Source: Takakia lepidozioides (taxonomy: Eukaryota; Streptophyta; Takakiopsida; Takakiales; Takakiaceae). Taken from it: a stretch of DNA of 60,000 bases. The stretch spans positions 56,154,756-56,214,755 of the forward strand of contig CM060731.1 of NCBI GenBank assembly GCA_030704615.1, given 5' to 3'. The position numbers and the translations under genes were made by a program. Shown in pieces: positions 1 through 10,257 of the stretch (positions within the stretch are counted from its first letter, which is position 1; each line of letters opens with the position of its first letter). Below the pieces are notes generated by a model. It saw only the letters and a list, made by a program, of their open reading frames with translations, had not been told where the DNA came from and ran no database searches.

Positions 1-235
1 TTCTTAACTCCTCTTATTAATCCCAATGGCTGTACACTTCTTTGATCTGCCATTGTTACTGTAAATGGGGCTGGTTTCATGTTACTTAGACCAAGCTTCT
101 TTCTTAATTGGTCTGTCATGATATTTACTCCAGAACCTCCATCTATCAGTACATCAGTAGTTCTGTGCTTCCAATTCTCAATTGGATTACTGGCATAGAA
201 TCATCAAAGTCCATGACTGTTTCTCGCCCTTCCGG
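1..235 (-). pseudogene. Retropepsin-like aspartic protease fragment of gypsy element A
   Basis: The minus strand encodes DVLIDGGSGVNIMTDQLRKK followed by LGLSNMKPAPFTVTMADQ. The DGGSG element is the active-site loop of retropepsin-like proteases (usually D-T/S-G, here the D-G-G-S-G variant common in some plant gypsy polyproteins). The frame breaks near 180-190, where the preceding part is readable only in another frame. The protein continues past base 1. Confidence 0.6.
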
Positions 236-1023
236 CTTCACATTATAACTGGTCACCTGCTGTTAGGTCTGTGTTTCCTGTCTCCTGGGCAATTCGATTG
301 ATTGCTTGATACAGCCTGTGCCTACAATAAGGTGCCACAGTCAATAGTTGTCAATGGTAATCTCTGCTTTGGTCTGGCATTTACTTCAGCAAAGTTCTTC
401 ATTACTTTGCATGTCTGCATCTTCTTTCTCCTTCATCCTCACTCACTTCTTCTTATCCATCTGAATTAGAAGATCTGCCACAGGAATATCATACTCTTTG
501 CATTTCCTTATGGTATCTGCCACTTCCTTGTGCAGTTCTTTCATCTCTCCAAGCCTCATCATCATCAGGCATATCATGTCACCTTCATTATCATCTCTCC
601 TCTTTACTACTGGAGGTATTAGTTTGGCTTTACTTCTTGTTACTATCATTGTACTTACTTCTGGGACAACACATGGCCTCTACCATGTGAGCTGGCACCA
701 CTGGGCCCTCATTCACAGGAGCTCTCATCTAGTTCTGGTGTCTAATCAGAATGAACAGGCTGCCTTGCATGTCCTGGCTGATTACAATAGTAACATAGTT
801 CTACACCATTGGGACCTCGCCCTGGTCTGCTCTTGGATTATTTCTGTATCCTGATTCCCGGGCTGGTAATTCCCCTTGGATTACTGATAGTTTGCCTCTG
901 GAATTTCTTGGTATTTTCCTCTTGAATTACCTCTCCCTTCATGCCATTGTTATAACCACCAGACCTACCATAGTGGGTCCTGATCATTGTTTCTTCTTGG
1001 CTGGGGCATGCACCTGAGCACCC

Positions 1024-1209
1024 TTACTGCCTAGGTTCTCTTGCAGATGTCCTTCTGTTGTAGTAACAATTCTCAGTAGAATGGTTATCCATTTTACAGA
1101 TAGTACAGTGTTTCTCCTTCATGTGGCATTCGGCTGGTGGTATGGCCGTAATTCTGGCACTTTGCACACCATACACCCTTTCTCCAATGTGTTGCAGCCT
1201 CTGTGGCAT
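1024..1209 (-). CDS. CCHC zinc knuckle of gypsy element A gag
   Basis: A 61-residue frame contains CTICKMDNHSTENC, a CX2CX4HX4C zinc knuckle. In gag-derived nucleocapsids this binds the element RNA. It lies just downstream of the gag core in the same direction and is followed by basic residues, as expected for a nucleocapsid C-terminus. It is separated from the gag core by a frame break. Confidence 0.65.
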   Translation of the reverse strand: MPQRLQHIGERVYGVQSARITAIPPAECHMKEKHCTICKMDNHSTENCYYNRRTSAREPRQ

Positions 1210-1249
1210 ACTTCTTCAAGATTTATTCCAATCTTTTCTCATAGTTATC

Positions 1250-2683
1250 CCTCTTCAACTTCTCCTTTCTCTTACTCTTCCTTTTTAGTTCTTGCTCTTC
1301 TTCTTCATCTGACTCATCCTCAGAGTCCTCATCATCCCTTTTCTCTCTCCTAGCATTCCCAATTGCTCAATTCTGTTTGCAGTTTCAAATGCCTCCTCCA
1401 CTGTATTATGGGGTAACATATCCACTTTCTTTTGCAACTCTGGTCTTAGTCCACTCACAAACCAAGTCTTCTGTAAACCTGGTGCTGGTACTGCAGCCAG
1501 CTTTTTCATCATCAATTCCATCAATTCCATATACTCCTCAACAGTTTCATGCTTCTTTTGCTTTAATTGTTGTAAACTTCCATACACTTCATCCTCAGTT
1601 TTACTTGTCCTGAACCTATTTCGGAATGCTGTATTCAAGCCATTCCAGGTAGCAAGTGAATGGTATGCAAGATTCCCTGATAATCATTTCCTTTCTTTAT
1701 AAGTGAACAAGGAAACAATCTCATCTTGGCATCATCGCCGTTCTCATTGTTCACTATACACATGTGCTCAAATTGGCTAATGTGTACATCGGGATCCCCT
1801 TTTCCTGAATATATTGAAAAGGTGGTTTTGCCCGTGTTGGTTGTAACGCCATCTGTGGCCCTACCTTCTGCCCACTGACAGGTGCTGGCACCCTTGCCGG
1901 TGCTGGTCCTTCTGGACCTGTTGTTGTTGTGGTGGATCTTCCACCAAGTGGTGGCCCTTGAGCACTCCCTGCTTCTGGCCCCACGATATTCACAGTATTC
2001 CCAGCTTCAGTTGCACTACTTCCCACACTCCCTGTCCCCCCAGAGCCAGATCCAGGCAGCCCGCCCGATCCCCCAGAACCGACACCTTCGTTGGCCTGTG
2101 ATCCAAGTGCTCCACTTGATCTAGGTCCAACGGGTTGGGATGTCCTGGTTGTAGTCTCAACCTCAGCTGTTGGGTCTACTTCTTCATATTCTTCCTCTTC
2201 CAATTTCTTCTCTCTGTTTTCATCCTCCAAGTTCTGCCCTTGGGTTTCTTCTTCACTCATGTAACTCAACTGCAATGGTGTTGGAGAGTCTGAACTCTCC
2301 GTTGGCTCTGCCACATCCTCTCCTCCTTCTTCACCTTCCGCTTCAGAAACTGAAGTTCCTGCTTTTGGTGTTCCATGCCAACTCTTATCAAAGATTTCTG
2401 TCAAATCTTTTATCCAGGGATGTACCTCAGATCTTTGACCTCGTGATTGATCTTCTTCCCGTACCAATTCCCTTAATCTTTCTTGCAAAGAAACAGAAGG
2501 AGTGGCATCCAACTCTAGTTCTTCCAGTATGGGTGATGTACTCTTTGATCTTAATGGTGTGAGAGGTCCAGATGATTCCCCTATGTCTATTCCTCTCTCC
2601 CAAAGATATGGATAATTAGCTTTCAGATAGCCTTCTCTCTTTGCTGAATATCTCTGGCGTCTAGCTTCTCTTTCATCACTCAT
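1250..2683 (-). pseudogene. gag of gypsy element A (charged N-terminus and gag core)
   Basis: The N-terminal part (1754-2683, 309 residues) begins MSDEREARRQRYSAKREGY, then has acidic and Gly/Ser-rich low-complexity stretches. The core (1285-1700) contains ATWNGLNTAFRNRFR, then EDEVYGSLQQLKQ and ETVEEYMELMELMMKKL, the helical pattern of the Retrotrans_gag family (viral-like capsid assembly). Between 1640 and 1800 the reading frame changes: the expected gag stretch resembling FEHMCIVNNENGDDAKMRLF is readable only by switching frame, so this copy has at least one frameshift. Gag would form the cytoplasmic particle that packages the element RNA. Confidence 0.65.
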
Positions 2684-2705
2684 GTCCCATGTCTTTCATT
2701 TCTTT

Positions 2706-3401
2706 TTAATGTGGCAATAACCAAAACTCTCTTCTGTAATATCTCTCATATATGACTGGGTTTCTTTCAAGCTTCAATGCACCCTTGGCTATACTTGAAG
2801 TCTCCGTTACCATATAACCATATGGCAAACAAGTCTGGAAAGCTGTTCTTGGTGTGAGTTTGATCCACAAAATATCCTTTGGAATCCAATTCTTTACCAG
2901 TACAAGCTCTTCATGCATATGAGTATAAACATTCACCTTTCTTTCCTCCCAGCCTTCAAACTCTACTCGCTTAATGGATAGCAATGCTATCACATAAACC
3001 AATGTTGGTAACCAACGTGCTCTTCCTCTATAGGCCACCTGATAAATCTTTATCACTCCTTTCTCCAGACCCCACTCAGGGTCAACATCATGCACTCTCT
3101 TAAGAATGTTTTCTTTACAACCGTCTGGCAATTCCAAAAACCTCTGGAAGAATCGTTTGGACAATCTTTCCTTCTTAGTTTCACAAGGAATTTGATTCAC
3201 ATCAAATTCTTTAATTCTCCAACCACCATGATCCCACCAGATGCCTGTCACATCTGGTTGTTCATGACCCAGTTCCCCAGTATGGTCGCCAAATGTCGCG
3301 CGGCTTTTACTCACCCATCCCTTCGCTATCCGAGGCGGAAACTCCAAGATAGAAGAGTTGGAAATCTCTAAGTACTCAGCCCGCTCAGAACAATCAGTCA
3401 T
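2706..3401 (-). CDS. Unrecognised ORF at the 5' end of gypsy element A
   Basis: A 231-residue open frame lies directly upstream of the gag-like ORF with 22 bases between them, on the same strand. It is rich in aromatic and charged residues (GIWWDHGGWRIKEF, WGLEKGVIKIYQ), with no membrane segment or repeat that I can see. I do not recognise a family. Its position suggests an additional ORF in the leader of the retrotransposon, or a captured host fragment between LTR and gag. The length without stops and the protein-like composition argue that it has been coding. Confidence 0.45.
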   Translation of the reverse strand: MTDCSERAEYLEISNSSILEFPPRIAKGWVSKSRATFGDHTGELGHEQPDVTGIWWDHGGWRIKEFDVNQIPCETKKERLSKRFFQRFLELPDGCKENILKRVHDVDPEWGLEKGVIKIYQVAYRGRARWLPTLVYVIALLSIKRVEFEGWEERKVNVYTHMHEELVLVKNWIPKDILWIKLTPRTAFQTCLPYGYMVTETSSIAKGALKLERNPVIYERYYRREFWLLPH

Positions 3402-4349
3402 GACCTACAGCTAGTGTATCATGGGGGTGTTTCCTATTTGTTTTCCTTCCCGCATTCATGTTAGCTAGTTACCTTACTGCTGGTAATTAAGTATCAGTTT
3501 GCTTCATCAATCTATCGAACTCCATCAACTCATCCATTCATTCCACAACTTCACTCAGATCTCTCTACACAGTGTGAGTATGAAGTGTGTATCAGATTAA
3601 TATCTATCAAGTATCAGGCTGAAGCCACAGAGTCTCTAATCTGCTCTACATTACAATTCTACTGCTTGCATTCATTAAGCATCAACAGATCCTCCTCCTA
3701 CTCCGTGCTCTCCCTCTTTCTGCTCAGAGATACGCTCTCTCCTCGTTTCCCCCAGCGATGTCCGAAATTCCTCCAAAAAGTGATCCTCCCACTCCTTCCA
3801 GCAGCGATTCCCCAAGAAGTGATCCAAGAATTGATCATTTTCCAGTCCTTGCTCCTAGCTTTATCTTCCTACCCGTTGTTCTAACTGTTTCCCTCACTAA
3901 CCGTCATTCGTGAACTAACATGTTCCCTTCGCAGGTGTTGTTCCCCACAGTCGTTCCCTGTCCTGCTATCCGTTCCCTATGGTCGTGACAGCTGTGTCAA
4001 GTTGTGACTGGCTGTGTGAAACTGTGACCGGCTGTGACCGGCTGTGTCGGGCTGTGACTGGTTGTGTGACTGTGTTGGGCTGTGACTGGCTGTGTGGCTG
4101 TTTTGGGCTGTGTCGGACTGTGACGACTGTGACGACTGTGTTGGCTGTGTCGGACTGTGACGGACTGTGACGGGCTGTGTTGACTGTGATGGGCTGTGTC
4201 GGCTGTGCCGGACTGTGACGGGCTGTGTAATCCCCCCTAAAGTGCGCTGTTGTCACCCCTAAGGCTCCTGTTGGTCTCAGTCTGTGCAAAAATTAAGGGT
4301 ACCCCACAGATCCCGTATAAGTGTCTAAGTCCCAGACAGTCCTCTAACA
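3402..4349 (-). other. Possible 5' LTR and leader of gypsy element A
   Basis: This stretch lies upstream of gypsy A on the same strand and holds no convincing gene. On the minus strand a candidate LTR start, TGTTAGAGGACTG, begins at 4349, and the sequence between there and gag includes the tandem repeat listed separately. I could not find a clear primer binding site or the matching 3' LTR, which would be outside the window, so the boundaries are guesses. Confidence 0.25.
3979..4235. repeat. Degenerate GCTGTGACYG-type tandem repeat
   Basis: About 25 imperfect units of 8-11 bases built on GGCTGTGACTG or GGCTGTGTCGG follow each other. Both strands are open for a long distance because of the repeat, which explains the apparent reading frames there. 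It probably lies within the LTR or leader of gypsy A. Confidence 0.8.
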
Positions 4350-6360
4350 GAGGAACACAAAGAGCAGATTCTGCTGTGTATTAATGGTACCGCCATCTTC
4401 TTGGTAATGATCAATTTCTGGAGGATATGCTTATAGGGAGATCGGTGTGCCATACGATGGAGCAATCAGTTAAGAGGCGGTGCCATCACTGCTATGGTGA
4501 ATGGGTAGCTTAGGGCTTGCTGGAGGATAATCGTGCAGGGAACAGCTTGGTAATTTGTGCTCAAGCTAGGTGAAGGAAGGCGATGCAGTAATCATTTCAC
4601 AGCTTTGAAGAAAGGGAGTGTTGCAGGACGATTCATGAAGGGCAAGGGAAGTAATGTCATGTGCTACTGACAGAAGTAATGAAGGCATAGAGGCGGTGCC
4701 GCCTGTGATTCGATCTCTGAAGGTGTAGGAGTTGCGGGGGAAGCAGCCCGGTGGAGGGCAGCAGTGTTGCCGTTACTTTCATGACCAGGATGACAGGGAG
4801 GATGAGCTTCAAGGCAGCTTGTGTATCTTCTGTAACTACCAGCTGAATTGCATTCATGGAGATGCAGGCACTGGATTGGCAGACGCAAGTTATCTTTAAA
4901 TAGAGAGGTAAGGGGTGTGAATGTACAAAGCAAGAAGTACTTAGATGCTGAAGCTTTCATGTCATAGATAAGGTCTTATCTTAGGGTAGAATCGCACAGA
5001 TGGTGGGATAGAGGAGCTAATCAACAAATGGCAGTAGTGCTGCCAGTAGATAGGGCAGTGTCGTTGGCATTTAATGGATTCTGAAGTTGTTGTGGAATTT
5101 TGGTAGAGACACTGTCAAACTAGAAAATTGAGAGAGACAAAAAAAGATTTTGGAAAATGGAATGGGGGCTCTGGACTTCAAACCAAGAGATTGTGGAGAT
5201 GAATGAATCGGATGCATATGTCTGTGGGAGTGCTGATTGAGGGCAGATGTAGTTCACCCACAATGACAAAATGTTTGTTGTGTGTTTTGTTTTTGTTCCT
5301 TTCGCTTCAGTATTATGAATTTGCATACAATGCGGCTCTGGGATTTTGATGGTTAGATGTACATGCAATCCATTATAGTTGATGTGAGCACTAGTGAGGG
5401 TTAGCTACGATTTCTTTGTAAACAGAAAGAGGAAGGTGTGGATGGCTGGATGCAAGGAGTAGGGCACATTGAATCAGAATGCTTGCACACTGTAAGGCAA
5501 TTAGATTTCAAGTTTAATTACTAAGGGAGGGATGGGTCTGCAAGCTAAACTGATGTTGAGGTTAGAACTGGTACAGAGTGGACTTAGCCTTTTGAACTTT
5601 GTAGGTTCAAAGCTAAAAGTGCAAAAGTGAGTTGTTGGGGGGTGTGTAGATGCAGATTTATAGAAGGGTTGGGAACTGACTAACAAACTGGGCTGTCTCT
5701 GGAGGCAAACAGTGGGGAGGGTTTGTTTTGGGTGAGAGAAAGACTGATGAAGGAGCCGATTATGCCTTGTGTGACCAAGGGTTGAATCCAAGACTGGATT
5801 CATTGGATACATGGCTGAATGTGTTTGCATTGCATGTAGATAGGCTGCTGGTTGGAAGAAAATGAACAAGGGATTAAAAGAGAGAGAAAAGGTTTGGGAA
5901 GGGAGAGAACTGCTCAGTAAAAGGGGTAATGATGGATGGTCAACTGGGAGATAGAGGAAAAACCATGACATTTGCAGAGAATCACTAGGCCTGTAATTCA
6001 TGGCAGATCTGAGTTGTCTTCATTTTATCAGTGATCTCATTACAAAGGGGTTTCGACACGTATTGCTCAAGGGTGATGTCCACATAGGCTGCCATTAGCT
6101 CCGTCATAGGGCTGGTTGTATCACTGAAAACATCACAGCAGCACCATTGGTGCGGCAATTGTATAAAAATTGCGCAAATCATGAACAAGAAGGATTCAAT
6201 CCCCATCCATGTTTTCTCTTCCGCTGCGGCGTGGATGAGGATTTATGAACTCTGATCATGAACAATAGGAGGGAAATCCATAACCGTGTGCTGTTGGTAG
6301 ATTGCTAGGTTGTTCTTTTTACTGGAAGAAGTAAAGTTAGAATTACACAGAAGGGGATTT
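4350..6360. other. About 2 kb without a recognisable gene
   Basis: Open frames here (for example minus 5501-6001) are Ser/Pro/Leu-rich with no family resemblance and look like chance. There is no RNA gene or clear terminal repeat. The stretch separates gypsy A from the gypsy B scrap and is probably old retrotransposon or intergenic sequence. Confidence 0.5.
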
Positions 6361-6373
6361 ATGCCCCTTCTTT

Positions 6374-6990
6374 TCACACTACACCTAGCCTTTGACACTT
6401 ATCACAACTCTTGCAAAACTTGTGTACATCCTTGAATAAAGTAGGCCACCAGTAACCTGCAAGTAGCATTTTCCTACTGGTAGTCTCTTCTCCAAAATGA
6501 CCTCCAGCCACTCCTTTATGAACTTCTTCCAAAACTTTATTTACCTCATGGTGGTACAAACATCGTTTAAGAACTCCATCAGGTCCTAGCTTATACAATC
6601 TTCCACCTATCATAGTGTATGGTAATGCCTTGATAGCTATTCTTTTCCTCTGCTCCTTCCTATAACTGGGTGGGCACTGACCATGAGTAAGGTACTATTT
6701 GATTGGCCACTACCAATCTAACCAATCTGCTCCCTGCACTTCCACTGCAAATAAACTCGCATCAAGCAGTTGATCGTCTACTCATGTGGCGGGTTCTCCT
6801 GTTGAAAGGCGTGACAAGTGATCTGCCACAAGATGCAAACGTCCAGGCTTGTAAACAACTTCGAATTCAAACTCGTGCAAGATAATCAACCATCTTGCTA
6901 TCCTGCCACTTATCAAAGGCTTGTTCACCGGATAAATCAAAGCCTGATGATCCACATAAAACATAAACTTCATTCCAAGTAGATAATGCC
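6374..6990 (-). pseudogene. Gypsy element B scrap: RNase H C-terminus and integrase zinc-binding domain
   Basis: Minus-strand frame 6782-6973 encodes FYVDHQALIYPVNKPLISGR, then FEFEVVYKPGRLHLVADHLS, the C-terminal half of a Ty3/gypsy RNase H and its linker. Frame 6374-6613 encodes HKGVAGGHFGEETTSRKM followed by GYWWPTLF and CKSCDKCQRLG, the HHCC zinc domain at the integrase N-terminus. About 170 bases with stops lie between them. The reverse transcriptase should start upstream (above 6990), but there the sequence changes abruptly to CATGAGC-type repeats, so the element is truncated. Only a fragment remains and it cannot be active. Confidence 0.8.
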
Positions 6991-7459
6991 TGAATTGGGG
7001 GCTGCTATTTCATGAGCCATGAGCCATGAGCGGCATGAGCCATGAGCAGAGTCGTAAGTGTGGAAAAAAACATGAGCAGCACTATTTTCCGGAAATGAGT
7101 GTCCGCGGGAATAGGGTTTAGGGTGCCACGGTCATAGGGGGAGAAGGACCTCCCGATGAAGGAGGTTCGGCAATGTTATTTAGAATTATATATTGAAAGG
7201 CAATGTTTCGCGAATGGTAGGGTGGTACTGCTCTGTACAATGGGGGCCCATTTCAGCTTACCAGCCATTTGCAAAATCCACCCACACTCCCAATCCCAAA
7301 CGAAATGAGCAATGACGCATTCGCGGAACGATGGACACAGAATATAATAAAAAGAGGGCACAATGAGGTTTTTATTGATCCACATGAATTGCATTTGAAG
7401 CACGTCTACTGTGCTGATTGTGCCATCAAATCTTGAGCCCTGTGCCTACTGAATACAAG

Positions 7460-8134
7460 TCACGTTGTCAATGGGACTTCGACTGCTCTCAGAACTAGCT
7501 CATGAGTCATGGGGCTCCTCCATGTAAAGTCGATTGCAGCCGTTGTACCGCCCCTAGTGATGTTCACCACAATGTCCTGCCCTTCAATCATACCACCATC
7601 GAATATGGAAATCTTCACGTTTTCGTCCTCCACACCAATGCGAATGTCCCCATACAATGGAGAAGAGGAGCGCACTCCTCGAGGAGAATAGGTCTCTCCG
7701 ATGGAGTCCACCCACGTCCAGTGGCAGCAGTTCCACCGCAACAGCATAGCAGTGCGCCTTCTTCTGCATGGGTGACCGTCGTAGCTGGGAAAATCGGAAT
7801 CGAGGATGCGCAGGAGCCACGGACTCCTCAGACCAAGATCGTCACCCCGCTTGAAGGCGTAGTGGCCTACGATATACTCAAAAGCCACCAATGTTTCCAC
7901 AATCGAACCAGTATCTTCTCTGTAATCTGTGTACCAGATAACAATGTCTCCCGATGTGGCCGAATACATTGCATAATCGATGCCTCCAAAGGGGCAGTCG
8001 TCCCGGTTCCGGAAGCACGGCATCCTTGCAAAGGAGGACCTGAGGACGACTTGGATGCCGATTACCTTGCGGACAGCTACGAAGCCCTTAGATTTTGGAA
8101 AAGATACGAAGCGGAAGAGCAGTCCGGCCTCCAA
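7460..8134 (-). CDS. Hypothetical protein or 3' exon of a larger gene
   Basis: The frame is open for 224 residues with balanced composition, for example GIDYAMYSATSGDIVIWYTD and DLGLRSPWLLRILDSDFPSY. It is GC-richer than the surrounding repeats. I recognise no family. The start is uncertain: upstream minus-strand frames at 8077-8289 and 8231-8557 also look partly coding and may be earlier exons. A degenerate copy of the local palindrome (8272-8293) falls in that upstream part. Overlapping plus-strand frames of similar length exist, so strand is only moderately certain. Confidence 0.35.
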   Translation of the reverse strand: MEAGLLFRFVSFPKSKGFVAVRKVIGIQVVLRSSFARMPCFRNRDDCPFGGIDYAMYSATSGDIVIWYTDYREDTGSIVETLVAFEYIVGHYAFKRGDDLGLRSPWLLRILDSDFPSYDGHPCRRRRTAMLLRWNCCHWTWVDSIGETYSPRGVRSSSPLYGDIRIGVEDENVKISIFDGGMIEGQDIVVNITRGGTTAAIDFTWRSPMTHELVLRAVEVPLTT

Positions 8135-8651
8135 AATGGAGCATCTGGGTCACACGTACCCACCGACGGAGGTGGAACGTGTTCATCACGGCAGCGGTGG
8201 ATGAAGCCATACATCTTTCTCATCAACAAGTTATAGTTTGAGATCTGCCACCGAAGTCCATCCCCCCGGATGGAAATTCGGCGCCGCATTTACATCGAAG
8301 AGGGGATGGACTTCGTCGTGTCCAGTGGCTATCGGCCCACCTGGCAGTGAGTGCCCATAGTTTGCATGGCAGGGTAGGAAACTGAAACGGCTACATTCAT
8401 GCAGCAGCCAATCTTCATCGGTCCAGGATCCTGTACGGGGGAAATTTAAATGTGCCCTGGAGTGTGCCCTGGAATGTACCTCACTTCTGTATGACTGTGT
8501 TTCATTGTGTTGAATAACTCTCGGATTTGGCCCACTGTTTACAATTTGATGTCTCATTTCTACAATTTGTCTGTCCGGTTGAATAAAGCAGAGTAACCGG
8601 TATGTGAGTCATGTGTCAAGAATATACCAGAGTAACGCCATGTCGGACATT

Positions 8652-8898
8652 GAAATGCGGCACCGCATTTCCATGTCGGCATCGAAATGTGGCGCCGCAT
8701 TTCCATGTCGGCTTGGAAATGCGGCGCCGCATTTCCATGTCCGCATCGAAATGCGGTGCCGCATTTCCATGTCCGCATCGAAATGCGGTGCCGCATTTCC
8801 ATGTCCGCATCGAAATGCGGCACAGCATTTCCATGTCGGACATCGAAATGCGGCACCGCATTTCCATGTGGGACAAGAAAATGCGGTGCATCATTTCC
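8652..8898. repeat. Tandem array of palindromes AAATGCGG-NN-CCGCATTT, period 32
   Basis: Eight units begin near 8652, 8684, 8715, 8748, 8780, 8812, 8844 and 8877. Each holds a near-perfect inverted repeat of GGAAATGCGG and CCGCATTTCC around a two-base centre, plus a short linker such as ATGTCCGCATC. The centre reads CA, CG, CG, TG, TG, CA, CA, TG in order. The arms are almost invariant. All reading frames through the array are open because of the periodicity, so the long frames here are not evidence of genes. Confidence 0.95.
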
Positions 8899-9682
8899 GT
8901 CCAGGTACACGAAATACCAACACGGGTCTATAAATTGATCAGAAAACGAGGTTGGCATTGCAAATGCGGCGACGCATTTCCAGCGTGGCAATGGAAACTT
9001 CTTTTTGGACAAGGGAATGCGGTGCCGCATTTCCGTCCAACACTTCGAAAAGTGCACCTATTTCCGACCAGCGCGATGGAATGCGTTACCGCATTTCCGA
9101 GAGAGGGTCTGCAAATGGACAAATTGCGATGTCCGTTCTGGAAATGCGGCGCCGCATTTCCATGTCCGTCATCGACTTTTTTTTTACAATGGAATGCGGT
9201 GCCAATTTTTGCTGATGGGCCTGCAGTTCGAACAACGACCATCCCCAATATGGAAATGCGGCACCGCATTTTCAATCCCGCCATGTCGGCCTCCTTGTTC
9301 GACCTCCTTGTTCGACCTCTGTAAGCGTGGTGGCATCCATGCAATGAGCGGGAGAGGCCAAAACTGGCGTGTGGACAAAGGAAATTTTGGAAATGCGGCA
9401 CCGCATTCCCAGTTCAGATTACTTTTTACTATGCCAACATTGAAATGGAAAAATTAGTCCCTCCCCTATTTTGGAAATGCGGTGCCGCATTTCCAAAAGA
9501 GGTTCTTAGAGTTGCCAAAATTTTGGAAATGCCCTGACCCATTTCTGATTTTGGGAGCGTCCTGGTTTGGGCGATTGTGTGGCTGGAATGCACACTGGAG
9601 AGGGGTCACGAATGTCGGGCAGAATTTTCTTTATATACTGTGGAAGAGAATTTACATTTACAGAGACTTCATTAAAATTCTA

Positions 9683-10257
9683 TTAATCTTGAAAATCATC
9701 GGAATCCTCATCCTGTTCTAGACTGTCCTGCTCCTCCTCCACCCCCTCAGTGCCTCTCTCATCTCCAGCGGACTGCTCGTTGGCCAGGCTTTCGAAAATC
9801 CCATCTTCCCCTTGCGGAACTGTCCATCTCACCTCCGTTGGGTCGTCTTCCTCCCTGTCTGCGTCGCTCTCATCCGCTGAATCACATATGTACTTTCGTA
9901 CCCGTCTACCTGTCTGAGCTGCTGCCAACTCTTTCCTTATCCTTCTGTCCTCCCTAGCCCTCTCCAAAATCTGCTCTACTTTACTGGGATTCTCACTTCT
10001 TCTAATCGCTGTATTTGCGAGTTTAGCTGCATAACTAGGAAGGGAGTAGTCCCTCACCGGGCTCGTCATGAAGTCGGCCCTCGCAAAGAAAACGGGACAT
10101 TCTTCCTGCAGGAAGTGTAGGCCCTACATGTTTCGACCCGGACCCTGCAATCCTGCACATGACAATCATCAACGAGACTAATGAGAACCACAGTCGGGAA
10201 ATTCCTTTGACATAAATGACCCAGAAGGCTTTGCAAACTTACAATGTTTGCACTCAC
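9683..10257 (-). CDS. Probable C-terminal part of the methyltransferase-like gene, acidic tail
   Basis: A frame (9683-10069) encodes SYAAKLANTAIRRSENPSKV, a basic helical stretch, and then a long Asp/Glu-rich tail ending DSLEQDEDSDDFQD. It can be extended upstream to about 10110 (EECPVFFARADF) after a candidate splice acceptor. How it joins the preceding exon is unresolved: that exon seems to end at GA|GTGAGT in a phase that does not match. It could be a separate gene. Acidic tails of this kind are common in chromatin proteins, but no function can be read from it. Confidence 0.4.

Larger units (their letters stand above)
1..3401 (-). mobile_element. Ty3/gypsy-like retrotransposon A, gag-protease part, runs off left edge
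   Basis: Read on the minus strand, the segment gives an unrecognised ORF, a long charged gag N-terminus, a retrotransposon gag core, a CCHC zinc knuckle, a spacer ORF (443-649) and a retropepsin with DGGSG. This is the order of the 5' half of a Ty3/gypsy element. Reverse transcriptase and integrase would lie left of the window. Frames change between the blocks, so this copy is decayed or carries sequencing indels. The assignment as gypsy rests on gag plus protease style, not on a visible reverse transcriptase. Confidence 0.7.

Noticed and set aside
3979-4289. Open frames with repeated SQPVTVRHS-type peptides
   Set aside because: They are translations of the GCTGTGACYG tandem repeat.
5501-6001. 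Minus-strand 166-residue frame as a gene
   Set aside because: Ser/Pro/Leu-rich with no motif, no splice or start context, and lying in retrotransposon-rich DNA.
7502-8236. Plus-strand frame of 244 residues
   Set aside because: It overlaps the minus-strand frame 7460-8134, whose composition looks more protein-like; neither matches a known family, so only the minus one was listed.
8652-8898. CRISPR-like array
   Set aside because: Units are palindromic with near-identical 10-base linkers rather than unique spacers, and the context is a plant nuclear genome.
8560-9457. Long overlapping open frames on both strands
   Set aside because: They arise from the 32-bp palindrome array and its dispersed copies, which lack stops in most frames; repeated peptides mirror the DNA repeat.
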